Source of the DNA: Alistipes megaguti
GTDB lineage: Bacteria; Bacteroidota; Bacteroidia; Bacteroidales; Rikenellaceae
DNA: 64,000 nt
Direction: 5' to 3'
Assembly: GCF_900604385.1 (NCBI RefSeq)
Contig: NZ_LR027382.1
Coordinates: forward strand, 2,712,076-2,776,075
Shown: positions 32,765 through 41,859 of the stretch, piece by piece
Layout of the letters: each line of letters starts with the position of its first letter
Position numbering within the stretch: position 1 is the first letter of the stretch
Notes under the pieces: generated by a model
The model's input: the letters and a program-made list of their open reading frames with translations, nothing else
Told to the model about the DNA's origin: nothing
Databases searched by the model: none
Program-made: the position numbers and the translations under genes

Positions 32765-33943
32765 TCACAACCTCCCCCAGAATTTTTCCTCCGTGGCGAC
32801 GCGTTTCAGACGCGGCAGACAGAGCAGCGGTAAGACAATGAACAACAGCATCCATCCCAGATCGGGCAGCGAATAGACCCACGGCGTGCCGCGCAGCATC
32901 TGATCGACGAAGATGTCCGTGTAGTAGGTGAACGGGAAGATCCGGCTCACCCACTGCATGGGTTCCCACATGGCCATGATCGGGAACGTGAGTCCCGAGA
33001 AGGTGAAGGCCAGCACGGAGTATCCGCCGCCGATCGAGAGCGACAGACGCAGGTTGGCCAGCAGCGAGACGATCAGCACCGAGATCGACTGGTAGCCGAG
33101 GATGAAGAGCAGCGTGCCGAGGAGAATCACCGCGAGACTGCCGTTCAGCGGCGTGCCGACCACCTTGAAGTTGATGATCAGCATCACCAGCGAGATGAGG
33201 AACATCCCCGCGGTGATCGGGGCCAGTTTGCCGACGAGAGCCGCCCAGATGGAACCGCCGCCCGTCTGGATCCAGTCGCGCGAAGTGGCGTTCTTGAGTT
33301 CGGTGCCGATGGAGAAGATGGTCACCATGACGACGAAGATCATCAGCATCATGGGCATGAAGCTCGGGGCCAGATAGTATCCGTAGTTGATGTGCGGATT
33401 GAACAACACGTGCTTGTCGAAGCGCACGGGCATCAGCTGTGCCATGGCCTGTGCCTCGGTCAGCCCCTGCTTCATGAGCAGCTGCAGCTGAATGCCGGCC
33501 GCGAAGGTGGTCACGGCCGTCTGGATATCCTTCGAGAGGAGACCGTTGACCGTGATGTTGGTTCCCGAAACGTAGTTTTCGAGGTGGGTCTGCGAGTTGC
33601 TCAGGATCGACTTCTCGAACGAGTCCGGGATCTGGACAATGGCCACGACCTTGCCTTCGCGCATGAGGCGTTCGCCCTCGGCCATGTCCTGAATGCCGTA
33701 GGAGACCATGGCCGTAGGGGTTTCGTCGATCATCTGCACGACCTTGCGCGAAAGCGTCGTGTTGTCCTCGTCGAGCACGGCGATCGGGACGTTGCGGATG
33801 GCTCCCTGCCCGAACAGAATGGCGAAGAACGAGAACGACACCACCGGGAGGATGACCATCAGTACGAGATACATCGGCTGATGGATCAACCGCCGGGTTT
33901 CGCGCCGGGCGACGGCACAGAGGTTCTGGAAGAATCCGGGCAT
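32765..33943 (-). CDS. ABC-2 type export permease, first of pair
   Basis: A 392-residue protein with the same layout: TM helix at about 21-45, a periplasmic domain starting RNVPIAVLDEDNTTLSRKVVQMID, and five to six C-terminal TM helices. The late motif GLTFPIMAMWEPMQWVSRIFPFTYYTDIFVDQ is typical of YhhJ/YbhS proteins. It starts 3 bases after the adaptor stop, so the operon order is TolC, HlyD, permease, permease. No nucleotide-binding gene is interposed, unlike the ybhGFSR arrangement. Confidence 0.9.
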   Translation of the reverse strand: MPGFFQNLCAVARRETRRLIHQPMYLVLMVILPVVSFSFFAILFGQGAIRNVPIAVLDEDNTTLSRKVVQMIDETPTAMVSYGIQDMAEGERLMREGKVVAIVQIPDSFEKSILSNSQTHLENYVSGTNITVNGLLSKDIQTAVTTFAAGIQLQLLMKQGLTEAQAMAQLMPVRFDKHVLFNPHINYGYYLAPSFMPMMLMIFVVMVTIFSIGTELKNATSRDWIQTGGGSIWAALVGKLAPITAGMFLISLVMLIINFKVVGTPLNGSLAVILLGTLLFILGYQSISVLIVSLLANLRLSLSIGGGYSVLAFTFSGLTFPIMAMWEPMQWVSRIFPFTYYTDIFVDQMLRGTPWVYSLPDLGWMLLFIVLPLLCLPRLKRVATEEKFWGRL

Positions 33944-33946
33944 TGC

Positions 33947-34936
33947 CTATTTGCCGATTTGGTCCCAGTTGACGAGTACGCTCATGCCGGGACGCATGTT
34001 TTCGACCTCGGAGACGGGCTTGGCCTTGATGGCGAAGGTGCGGATGTCAAACCCGCCCTGCGTCCGGGTTGCGGCCCAGGTGGCGAAGTCGGCCTGCGGG
34101 GCGATGTAGGTCACCTCGAGCTCCACGTCGGCATCCAGCGCCGGGACGTGTCCCGTGAAGTGCATGCCCGTCTTGATGCCGGGCAGCATCGTCTCCTTGA
34201 CGTTGAAGGTGACCCACATGTCGCTCATGTCGAGGATCGCCACCACGGGATAGCCGCTGCCGACGAGTTCGCCCTGTTCGGCGATGATCGTCGACACCTC
34301 GCCCGTGACGGGCGAATAGACCATGGCGTCGCGGATGTAGGACTCTACCTCGCTGACGGCTCCTTCGGCCTGGCGGACGCGGGCTGCGGCGGCCTCCTTG
34401 TCCTCCTTGCGGGCGCCGTCCATGGCCAGATTGTATTGTGCCTTGGCGGCCTGGGCCGTGGCCTCCATGGCCTGGTAGTTGGCCGTGGCCTCATCGAGTT
34501 TCTGCGCAGGGATGACCCCCTGATTGTAGAGGTTCTGCACCCGGTCGAGCGTCTTGCGGGCCAGTTCGAGCCCGGCCTGCGCCTTCTGCCACATGTTCAT
34601 GGCGGCCTCGATCTGCTGCACGCGGGCTCCGGCCAGCGCTGCCTGATCCAGGGCCGACGCGGCGCTCTTCACGGCCTGCGCCTGCTGGAGTTTGGCATCC
34701 AGTTCGGGGGTCGAGAGCGTGTAGAGCAGCTGTCCCTTTTCGACCCGCTCGCCCTCTTCGACCTTCATGTCGTCGATACGTCCGGGGACCTTCGACGAAG
34801 CCTTGTAGGTGGTGCATTCGACCGTACCCTGAATCAGCATCGGGGTCCGCCTGTCGAGATACCAGCTGACCAGTACGACCGCCAGAATGATGACCAGTGC
34901 GGTCACGAGAATTCCGATAACGTTGTTTCGTTTCAT
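33947..34936 (-). CDS. HlyD-family membrane-fusion (periplasmic adaptor) protein
   Basis: A 329-residue protein with one N-terminal TM anchor (about 5-25). The lipoyl/barrel-sandwich half-motifs follow: LIQGTVECTTYKASSKVPGRIDDMKVEEGERVEKGQ and its C-terminal partner MVYSPVTGEVSTIIAEQGELVGSG. A long alpha-helical hairpin rich in Ala/Gln/Glu lies at about 80-200, then a beta-barrel domain (MWVTFNVKETMLPGIKTGM). It bridges the inner-membrane permeases to TolC. TolC ends 12 bases upstream of its ATG. Confidence 0.92.
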   Translation of the reverse strand: MKRNNVIGILVTALVIILAVVLVSWYLDRRTPMLIQGTVECTTYKASSKVPGRIDDMKVEEGERVEKGQLLYTLSTPELDAKLQQAQAVKSAASALDQAALAGARVQQIEAAMNMWQKAQAGLELARKTLDRVQNLYNQGVIPAQKLDEATANYQAMEATAQAAKAQYNLAMDGARKEDKEAAAARVRQAEGAVSEVESYIRDAMVYSPVTGEVSTIIAEQGELVGSGYPVVAILDMSDMWVTFNVKETMLPGIKTGMHFTGHVPALDADVELEVTYIAPQADFATWAATRTQGGFDIRTFAIKAKPVSEVENMRPGMSVLVNWDQIGK

Positions 34937-34948
34937 ATCGAGTCTGTA

Positions 34949-36403
34949 TTATTTTTTGTCGAAAAGAATGGGACGGGCATCGCTGCGGCGGGCATAGGCG
35001 GCGAACTCCTCGCTGATGCCCGAAGCCTCGAGCAGCTGGGCCAGCAGCAGGTCGTAGTTGTAGGCGGCCTGCAGGCGTTCGGTGCGAACGGCGGCCAGAT
35101 TCAGCTCGGCGTCGATCAGATCCGACGACGAACTCATCCCCTCGAGGAACGCCGCATTCTTCATGCGCAGATACTCCTCGGCGAAGGCCAGCGAAGCGTC
35201 GATCGAGGTCATCTGGTTGCGGTAGTTCATCATCTGGTTGTAGAGTTTCTCGACCAGTACCGAGACATCCTGTCCGGCCTTGTTCTGCAGTTCGCCGACG
35301 CGGCGCACGGTCTGCCGGGCGGCCGAGTACTTGTATTCACGGTTCAGACCGTCGAAGAGCTTGATGTTCACGCCGACTCCCACGGCCCACCGGGGGATGA
35401 ACCCTGCCACCTGATAATTATAGAACGATCCGCCGCCCATGGCCACCACCTGCGGCAGGAATCCGGCCCGCTGGGCGCGCATCCCCTCCTCGGCCAGCTG
35501 GCGTTTGAGCGAAACCTGCGTGAGCAGCGGGTTGCGGGCCTGTGCCAGATCCTGGTAATAGGCCAGCTCCTCGACTTCGGAGAGCATGAACATGGCCGTG
35601 ACGGGCTGCCAGTCGTTCTCCTTGCCGAGGGTGTTCGACAGGGCGCTGGCGATGGTCTCGGCCTGCAGGCGGGCATTGGCCAGTTCGCGTTCGGCCTCGG
35701 CCATCTTGAACTCCACGTAGAGGAGTTCGCTCTGGGCGATCATGCCGTTTCGGGCCAGCGCCCGGGCATCCTCCAGGTGGCGGCGCACGCCGTCGACGAC
35801 CTGCTGCCGCACGAGGACGACCTGACGTGCCAGCGCCAGTCCGAAGTAACGTTCGACGAGCTCCGAGATCAGCGCGTTGCGGGTCTGGTTGCCCTGTTCG
35901 ACGGCCGTCTTTTCATTGATCTTCGCGGCACGGTTGGCGGCGTTGATCTTGCCGCCCATCCAGATCGGGAGGGTCACCTCGCCGCCGACGAATCCGAGGC
36001 TCTGGTCCTGCAGCGTGAGGAACCAGTCGGCATTCATCATCGGGTTGAGCAGCCCCTGGATTCCCTGCAGCAGCGCCGGGTCGGTGATGATTCCGCTGCC
36101 GAGCACCTTGCCCGTAAAATCCTTGACGGGCCCCTTCATGTCGTTGAAGTCGAGTCCGATGTCCTTCTGCATGTAGGCGTAAGCGCCCGTGAGGTTGATC
36201 TGCGGCATGCGCAGACCGATTGCGGCGCGACGTTCCTGCTGTGCGGCCCGCTCCTCGCAGGCGGCGGCCTTCAGAGCGGGATTCTCGGTCAGGGTCACGG
36301 TGATCGCCTCCTCGAGGGAGATCATCTGTCCCGAGGACTGGGCGAAGAGGGGCGCCGGGCCCGCCACCGAAGCCGCAAGGAGGATCGTAAAAGCTTTTTT
36401 CAT
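34949..36403 (-). CDS. TolC-family outer-membrane efflux channel
   Basis: The ATG at 36403 (MKKAFTILLAASVAGPAPLFAQ) supplies a signal peptide and gives 484 residues; an upstream frame to 36469 is not family-like. The two OEP repeats are visible as long amphipathic helices: ISLEEAITVTLTENPALKAAACEERAAQQE in the first half, and LADSREYKYS-like and SIDASLAFAEEYLRMKNAAFLEGMSSSSDLIDAELNLAAVRTER in the second. It forms the trimeric exit duct. First gene of the four-gene export operon, under a promoter at about 36430. Confidence 0.92.
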   Translation of the reverse strand: MKKAFTILLAASVAGPAPLFAQSSGQMISLEEAITVTLTENPALKAAACEERAAQQERRAAIGLRMPQINLTGAYAYMQKDIGLDFNDMKGPVKDFTGKVLGSGIITDPALLQGIQGLLNPMMNADWFLTLQDQSLGFVGGEVTLPIWMGGKINAANRAAKINEKTAVEQGNQTRNALISELVERYFGLALARQVVLVRQQVVDGVRRHLEDARALARNGMIAQSELLYVEFKMAEAERELANARLQAETIASALSNTLGKENDWQPVTAMFMLSEVEELAYYQDLAQARNPLLTQVSLKRQLAEEGMRAQRAGFLPQVVAMGGGSFYNYQVAGFIPRWAVGVGVNIKLFDGLNREYKYSAARQTVRRVGELQNKAGQDVSVLVEKLYNQMMNYRNQMTSIDASLAFAEEYLRMKNAAFLEGMSSSSDLIDAELNLAAVRTERLQAAYNYDLLLAQLLEASGISEEFAAYARRSDARPILFDKK

Positions 36404-36425
36404 AGGTTGAAAATCTTTGATTCCG

Positions 36426-36433
36426 CAAATATA
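36426..36433 (-). promoter_or_regulatory. -7 element of the TolC-HlyD-permease operon
   Basis: The complement reads TATATTTG, an exact TAnnTTTG match 23 bases before the TolC ATG. The -33 box is weak: a TTG-containing motif lies close to the expected distance. Confidence 0.6.
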
Positions 36434-36512
36434 GGCAATCCGGCGGCAAGAATTGCGCCTGACCGGCACTTTAGAACATTTTTAGTCCATAACGAACACA
36501 AATCGTACCGAA

Positions 36513-37598
36513 TCAACGTTCCAGATGGGCATTGGCCTTGCGTACGGCCTGCGCCAGCTCGGGGTAGACCCTCACGTCGACACCGGCTTCTCGAAGTTGC
36601 TGAGCGCCCTGACATTGCACGAAACAGTCGGGTTCGTAGGCCGCAAAGACCACGCGCGCGAATCCGTAGTGGAGGATCAGCTGCGTACAGCTTTCGGGTT
36701 CGCTGCTGCGCTTCGAGCAGGGCTCCATCGAGGAGTAGATCGCCGCACCGTGCAGATCGGCTCCGGCACCGGCTGCCAGGGCTTTGGCCAGGGCCTCCTG
36801 TTCGGCGTGATGCGTGGGTGAGGTTTCGTGGGTGTAGCCCGTGAAGGTGCGGCCGTCGCGCAGGACGATCACCGCCCCCACGCAGTAGCACGAATCGCAG
36901 GGCGTGCAGCGGAAAGCCTCCTGCGTGGCACGCGTCAGCCATACCAGATCCTCCTTTCGGGTGTCGGGGTGCAGAACGGCCGTCAGCACCTCCATGCCTC
37001 CGAGGTTCTCCGTCGTGCACCAGGCCTCCTTGGGCGGTTCGAAGAGGAATTGCGCGCCGCCCTGCGCTTCGCCGAGATGCAGGGCCGGATTGACCGCCTG
37101 CCGCACGACATCGGCCAGCCCCGCGTCGAGAAACATGCGCAGGACCTCGGCGCCGCCCTCGACCAGCAGGCTTCCGATGCCGCGCCGTTCGAGTTCGGTG
37201 ACCACGAAGGCGGCTGTCAGCGGACCATGGCTTGAGATAACCGTTGCAAAAGGCTCGATCGCAGGGAGTTCCCGCTCCGAGAATACGTACCGGTCGGCAT
37301 CGCCCTCGGTGAAGAACTTCATCGCCGGATCGAGTCTTCCCGAACGCGTTACGGTCACTTTGGTCAGATCGGGGCGCAGCCCGTCGGTCATGCGCCGGAG
37401 CCGTGCGTCGGGATTGTGCAGCAGCAGGGCCGGATTGTCGCGGCGCAGCGTTTCGGCGCCGACCAGAATGGCGTCCTGCCGGGCCCGCAGGCGCAGAACC
37501 TCCGCCCAGTCTTCGGGCGTGGAGATCATCAGCCGCCGGTCGCTCCGGTCATCGAGGTATCCGTCGGCCGTCGTGGCAAAGGAGAGGGTTATTCGCAT
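36513..37598 (-). CDS. Reductase-deaminase fusion with RibD domains in reversed order
   Basis: The ATG at 37598 (MRITLSFATTADGYLDD) gives 361 residues. Residues of about 1-215 form a RibD_C/dihydrofolate-reductase-like domain (TTADGYL, ARQDAILVGAETLRRDNPALL, GSLLVEGGAEVLRMFLDAGLAD). Residues of about 220-345 are a zinc cytidine-deaminase-like domain: HHAEQEALAKAL (His264, Glu266) and YSSMEPCSKRSSEPESCTQLI (Cys294, Cys304). Both catalyse steps of riboflavin synthesis in standard RibD, but there the deaminase is N-terminal. The fusion here is inverted, so it is either a circular variant of RibD or acts on another pyrimidine. Its start overlaps the metallophosphoesterase 3' end by 10 bases. Confidence 0.85.
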   Translation of the reverse strand: MRITLSFATTADGYLDDRSDRRLMISTPEDWAEVLRLRARQDAILVGAETLRRDNPALLLHNPDARLRRMTDGLRPDLTKVTVTRSGRLDPAMKFFTEGDADRYVFSERELPAIEPFATVISSHGPLTAAFVVTELERRGIGSLLVEGGAEVLRMFLDAGLADVVRQAVNPALHLGEAQGGAQFLFEPPKEAWCTTENLGGMEVLTAVLHPDTRKEDLVWLTRATQEAFRCTPCDSCYCVGAVIVLRDGRTFTGYTHETSPTHHAEQEALAKALAAGAGADLHGAAIYSSMEPCSKRSSEPESCTQLILHYGFARVVFAAYEPDCFVQCQGAQQLREAGVDVRVYPELAQAVRKANAHLER

Positions 37599-38746
37599 CG
37601 CTTCAGGGTAAAGAGTGTGACTTCGGGCCAGGCGCCGAGACGCATCGGATAGGCGACGTATCCCGTGCCGTCGTTGATATAAAGGGTGTGCCGCCCCTCG
37701 TCGTAACGGCCGCTCCAGCGGTCGTAGATCCACCGGGCGGGCGACCAGCCGCGCCCCCAGGGACGGATCTTGAACTGCATCGAATGAACATGTCCCGAGA
37801 GGGTCAGATCGCCGCGTCCGGCCGCCGTGACCAGCTCCCAGAGCTGCGGCAGATGGACCAGCGTGATGTTGTACGACGATTCGGGTACGCCCGCATAGAT
37901 TTCGGGCAGGTTGTCGGCCGGCAGATGGCGGTCGTGACGGCGCTTGCGCAGGGCCGGGTCGAACGAGATGCCCGTGAGCGAGATGCTGTCGCCGCCGCGC
38001 CGCAGATAGACGGTCGTATCCTCCAGCACGCACCACCCCATCGCCCGCTGCCGTTCGACGACCGTACGGGCTTCGACATCGGCCGGGAAGCGGATCGAAT
38101 CGCGGATGTAGGTACCGACGTCGTGGTTGCCCGTCACCGACCAAACCGGCCCCTCGATGCGCTGCAGCAGGGCCATTGTCTGAGCGTCGAGCTCCGCCGA
38201 ACGGATGTTGACCAGATCGCCCGTGAAGAAGACGGCATCGGGATGCAGCGCATTGATCGTATCGGCGAGCCGGGTGAGTTCGCGTTCGGGCCGCACGAGT
38301 GCCCCGACGTGGGCGTCGGAGAACTGCACGAAACGGAATCCGTCGAAGACTGCGGGGATGCGGTCGGAGCAGATCTCGACCCGGTTCACGCGGATTCGCG
38401 TGCGTCCAAGGGTGGTGCCCCACACCAGAAAGAGTGTCAGCAGGGCGGCCAGCGCCACTCCCGTGCGGCGCAGTTTCAGGAAGTGGAACACATAGTAGAG
38501 CAGCCGCGGGATGACCGTGACGATCCATGCCCAGATGAGCCACATGTAGAGGGTCATCAGAGCCGGAGAGTTATCGCGGCTCACGGCTCCGACAAGCGCC
38601 GAGACCAGCGGCAGCGCATCGGTTGCCAGAGCCCAGCCGATCAGAACCCGACGTGCGGGGGTTCCGCGGCGGCGCTGACGGCGGAAATGGATCCAGTCGG
38701 CCGCAAAAGCAGCCAGGGTAAGTATCAAAGTCACTGTCAGAAGCAT
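37589..38746 (-). CDS. Membrane-anchored metallophosphoesterase (YkuE/YaeI-like)
   Basis: A 385-residue protein. Four hydrophobic segments occupy about 1-115; the calcineurin-like catalytic domain follows at about 135-385. Metal-ligand motifs are FSDAHVG, FFTGDLVN, VTGNHDVGTY, LVHLPQ and LSGHVHSMQFK. The family contains phosphodiesterases and lipid phosphatases; the substrate is not predictable. Topology suggests the catalytic domain follows the last TM segment, on whichever side its arm is exposed. It is probably the first gene of a two-gene unit with the reductase-deaminase gene. Confidence 0.88.
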   Translation of the reverse strand: MLLTVTLILTLAAFAADWIHFRRQRRRGTPARRVLIGWALATDALPLVSALVGAVSRDNSPALMTLYMWLIWAWIVTVIPRLLYYVFHFLKLRRTGVALAALLTLFLVWGTTLGRTRIRVNRVEICSDRIPAVFDGFRFVQFSDAHVGALVRPERELTRLADTINALHPDAVFFTGDLVNIRSAELDAQTMALLQRIEGPVWSVTGNHDVGTYIRDSIRFPADVEARTVVERQRAMGWCVLEDTTVYLRRGGDSISLTGISFDPALRKRRHDRHLPADNLPEIYAGVPESSYNITLVHLPQLWELVTAAGRGDLTLSGHVHSMQFKIRPWGRGWSPARWIYDRWSGRYDEGRHTLYINDGTGYVAYPMRLGAWPEVTLFTLKRCE

Positions 38747-39063
38747 CTTTCCATCCAGTTTGTTTGTATGTATTATAACTATAACGGTGTAGCCCGGAAA
38801 ATCGTATCTTTCGGCAAAGGGGTATCCGTCGGCCGGGATTCAGCGGCCTTTTCGCCGTGAAGCGGTCTCTTGACCCCTTGTGAGCCGATTCGGCCCCCTC
38901 CGAAACGTGGCATCGGAACGCCTTATCCCGAGCCCCGGGAAACAAAGATAGAAAAATTTGCAGAGCTCCGAAATTTCTTTGGCATATAACTTGCGAAATT
39001 GCCGGTGAACATCAACTCCTTGAGAACGGGAAAGAACATTAACGAAACCATTTTTACAGGCTT
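38747..39063. promoter_or_regulatory. Divergent intergenic region, metallophosphoesterase / porin
   Basis: No gene is supported in these 317 bases. The complement of 38944-38951 reads TATCTTTG and could be the -7 element for the leftward metallophosphoesterase, giving a leader of about 190 bases. For the porin, TTTG occurs at 38958-38961 and 38979-38982, but no good TAnnTTTG follows at the right distance. No strong hairpin is visible. Confidence 0.4.
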
Positions 39064-40416
39064 ATGAAAACATTCCGACTTCTTCTTGTCGCCCTGCTGC
39101 TTGCGGGCACGGCCTCGGCCCAGCGTCACGAACGCCGGGCCATGCGCGGAGACTATTCTCCGACGGTCTATCTCATCTCGCTGCATCAGACCGATACGAT
39201 CTACTATTCGCCCTCGGCGGTTCAGCGGGCCGTGGCGATGAACAACCAGGCGATGAACCAGGCCACACAGGATTATCTTGATACGCATCGACCCGGTTTC
39301 CAGCAGGTTGAGAAGCCCCAGTTCATCTTCGCCACGAAGAACAACCGCTTCTCGTTTGCATTGGGCGGTTTCGTGCAGTTGCGCGCCGGCTACGACTTCG
39401 AGGGTATCTCGAACAACCTCGACTTCATTCCCTACGACATCTCGACCACGAGCAGCTACGATACGCGCCAGAAACTGATCATGGATGCCTCGACTTCGCG
39501 GCTCTACATGAAGGCCGTGACGAATACCGCAACGCTGGGACGTGTGGTGATCTTCATGGATGCCGACTTCCGCGGCGGGGCTCCGGGCAGCTATACGCCG
39601 CGAGTGCGTTCGGCCTACGTCTCGATGCTGGGCTTCACGCTGGGCCGCGACGTAACGACCTTCTGCGATCTGACGGCCGCCCCTATGACCATTGATTTCC
39701 AGGGTCCGAACGCCTACAACTTCAACTTCGCAACGATGATCCGTTACGAGAAGACGTTCGCCCGCGACCACATGACCTTCGGTATTGCGGCCGAGATGCC
39801 CAACGTCAGCGGTACTTACAACGACAATTTCGCCTCGCTGCGCCAGCGGGTTCCCGACGTGCCGCTCTACCTGCAGTATGCCTGGGGAGCCGACCGCGAC
39901 AGCCATATCCGGGCATCGGGCGTCCTGCGCAACATGTATCTGTACAACCTGCGCACGGGCAACAACACCTCGCTGCTGGGCTGGGGCGTTCAGTTCAGCG
40001 GTACGATCAAGACCTGCCGATGGCTGCGCCTCTTCATGAACGGCGTCTACGGCGAGGGTATCACCCCCTATATCCAGGATCTCACCGGCTCGGGACTCGA
40101 CTTTACGCCCAATCCCGAAAATGCTGAACAGATTCAGACCATGCCGATGTGGGGCTGGCAGCTTTCGGCCCAGTTCAACCTCACGCCGCGTCTCTTCCTT
40201 TCGTGCGGCAGTTCGGTGGTGAACGTCGAGAAGAAGAACGGCTACTATGCCGCCGATGAATACAAACAGGGACAATACATGTTCGGCAACATCTTCTATG
40301 CGCTCAATTCGCGTTGCCGCATTGCCGCCGAGTATCTCTACGGTACGCGCACGGACATGAACGACAACGAAGGTCATGCCAACCGGGCTCAGGTGATGCT
40401 GCAGTATAATTTCTAA
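39064..40416 (+). CDS. Outer-membrane porin, DcaP-like
   Basis: A 450-residue secreted beta-barrel protein with signal peptide MKTFRLLLVALLLAGTASAQ. The N-terminal 60 residues after cleavage are helical or extended and lie ahead of the barrel. The barrel begins at about 88 with RFSFALGGFVQLRAGYDFEG and goes on in alternating amphipathic strands. The last strand, HANRAQVMLQYNF, ends in the terminal Phe expected of Bam substrates. It resembles DcaP-like porins, which take up small anionic solutes. The actual substrate is unknown. A terminator follows 25 bases downstream, so it is monocistronic. Confidence 0.8.
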   Translation: MKTFRLLLVALLLAGTASAQRHERRAMRGDYSPTVYLISLHQTDTIYYSPSAVQRAVAMNNQAMNQATQDYLDTHRPGFQQVEKPQFIFATKNNRFSFALGGFVQLRAGYDFEGISNNLDFIPYDISTTSSYDTRQKLIMDASTSRLYMKAVTNTATLGRVVIFMDADFRGGAPGSYTPRVRSAYVSMLGFTLGRDVTTFCDLTAAPMTIDFQGPNAYNFNFATMIRYEKTFARDHMTFGIAAEMPNVSGTYNDNFASLRQRVPDVPLYLQYAWGADRDSHIRASGVLRNMYLYNLRTGNNTSLLGWGVQFSGTIKTCRWLRLFMNGVYGEGITPYIQDLTGSGLDFTPNPENAEQIQTMPMWGWQLSAQFNLTPRLFLSCGSSVVNVEKKNGYYAADEYKQGQYMFGNIFYALNSRCRIAAEYLYGTRTDMNDNEGHANRAQVMLQYNF

Positions 40417-40441
40417 ACTCCCGAACGGATTCTCTTGGAGA

Positions 40442-40470
40442 CGGCCCCCACTTGTGCGGGGCCGTTTTTT
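40442..40470 (+). terminator. Porin gene terminator
   Basis: CGGCCCC (40442-40448) pairs with GGGGCCG (40458-40464), followed by six T. Confidence 0.88.
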
Positions 40471-40530
40471 GTCGGCAACACCCGACGGAGCGTTTTCCCG
40501 ACGGGTTCGACCCCGAAAAACGGGTTTTCA

Positions 40531-40562
40531 TTTGTCTCGGCGCCGGCCTTTTCGTATCTTTG
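40531..40562 (+). promoter_or_regulatory. Promoter of the mscS gene
   Basis: TTTG (40531-40534), a 20-base spacer, then TATCTTTG (40555-40562): full match to the Bacteroidota consensus, 63 bases before the ATG at 40626. Confidence 0.82.
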
Positions 40563-40625
40563 CTCCCGAACCTCCGCCGAAGGCCCCTGCCCGGGAGCCC
40601 GACGCGGCCCAACCCGACCCGAACG

Positions 40626-41837
40626 ATGGAAGAACTCAATACGCCGATTGCCGACTGGCTCTCCGGCCTGGGCTGGAGCCCGGTACAGATCGAATGGACC
40701 ACCCGCACGCTGCTGCTGGCCGGTGTGGTGCTTCTTTCGTGGCTGGCGGCCAAACTCTTTCGATGCCTGATCGCCCCGGCGCTGCAGCGCCTCAGCCAAC
40801 GCACCAAAGCCATGTGGGACAACTATCTGTTCAACGACCGGATGATGCGGTCGATGGCCCGGCTGATCCCGCCGATCATCTGGTACATGCTGCTCGGAGC
40901 GGTGCTCTACGATATGCCCGTGGCATTGGATCTCGCACGCAAGGTGTGCCTGATCTATCTGATCGTGGCGGTGCTGATGCTGCTGAGCGCCTTTCTGGAC
41001 ACGCTGCATGAGATCTCGACCCAGCACGAGTCGCTGCGCAACCGCCCGCTGAAGGGAATCTATCAGATGATCAAGCTGCTGGCCTTCTGTGTCGGGGCGA
41101 TTCTCATCGTGAGCATTCTGATCGGCCGCGACGCCACGACGATCCTGGCCGGACTCGGGGCGTCGGCCGCCGTCCTGATGCTGATCTTCCGTGACAGCAT
41201 CCTGGGGCTGGTGGCCGGCGTGCAGCTGTCGGCCAACGACATGCTGCGTCCGGGCGACTGGATCACGATGCAGAAGTACGGCGCCGACGGCTTCGTTACG
41301 GAGGTGACCCTCACGACGGTCAAGATCCAGAACTTCGACAAGACGATCACGACGATTCCGCCCTATGCGCTGGTGAGTGATTCGTTTCAGAACTGGCGCG
41401 GAATGCGTGAGGCCGGAGGACGGCGCATCAAGCGTTCGCTGTTCATCGATGCCTCGACGGTACGCTTCTGCACGGCCGACGAATTGGAGTCATTGCGGCG
41501 GGAAGGGCTTCTGGAGACCGAACCCGCAACGGACGGGCAACCGGTTGTCAATCTGTCGGTTTTCCGGGATTATATCCGTCGCTGCATGAAGCGCAATCCG
41601 GGCATCCACCCCGATCTGATGCAGATGGTCCGAATGTTGCAGCCTACGTCCGAGGGACTTCCGCTCGAGGTCTACTGCTTCACGCGTACGACGGAGTGGA
41701 CCGCCTACGAGGCGCTGCAGTCGGAGATTTTCGACCACCTGCTGGCCGTGCTTCCGGAGTTCGGGCTGCGACTCTATCAACGCCCCTCGGGTGAGGACCT
41801 GCGTGCACTTCGCGAAAAGATGGAGATAAACCACTGA
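40626..41837 (+). CDS. MscS-family mechanosensitive channel (YbdG/MscM-like)
   Basis: The ATG at 40626 (MEELNTPIADWLSGLGW) gives 403 residues; open frame from 40452 crosses the promoter. TM helices lie near 25-45, 75-93, 102-122 and 142-160. The pore-lining TM3 follows with ILAGLGASAAVLMLIFRDSILGLVAGVQLSANDMLRPGDWI, the MscS hallmark. The cytoplasmic beta domain has GFVTEVTLTTVKIQNFDKTITTIPPYALVSDSFQNW. An insert at about 265-300 is characteristic of the YbdG group, which gates under milder hypo-osmotic stress. The DUF4491 gene begins 22 bases downstream. Confidence 0.92.
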   Translation: MEELNTPIADWLSGLGWSPVQIEWTTRTLLLAGVVLLSWLAAKLFRCLIAPALQRLSQRTKAMWDNYLFNDRMMRSMARLIPPIIWYMLLGAVLYDMPVALDLARKVCLIYLIVAVLMLLSAFLDTLHEISTQHESLRNRPLKGIYQMIKLLAFCVGAILIVSILIGRDATTILAGLGASAAVLMLIFRDSILGLVAGVQLSANDMLRPGDWITMQKYGADGFVTEVTLTTVKIQNFDKTITTIPPYALVSDSFQNWRGMREAGGRRIKRSLFIDASTVRFCTADELESLRREGLLETEPATDGQPVVNLSVFRDYIRRCMKRNPGIHPDLMQMVRMLQPTSEGLPLEVYCFTRTTEWTAYEALQSEIFDHLLAVLPEFGLRLYQRPSGEDLRALREKMEINH

Positions 41838-41859
41838 AAATAACTGTCAGTCAGAAATC

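Noticed and set aside
33392..36844. 1150-codon + strand open frame
   Set aside because: It is antisense to the permease, HlyD and TolC genes, which have clear domains; high G+C creates long antisense frames.
37599..38543. N-terminal extension of the reductase-deaminase frame
   Set aside because: It overlaps the metallophosphoesterase gene, which has all its catalytic motifs, and reads as shadow sequence.
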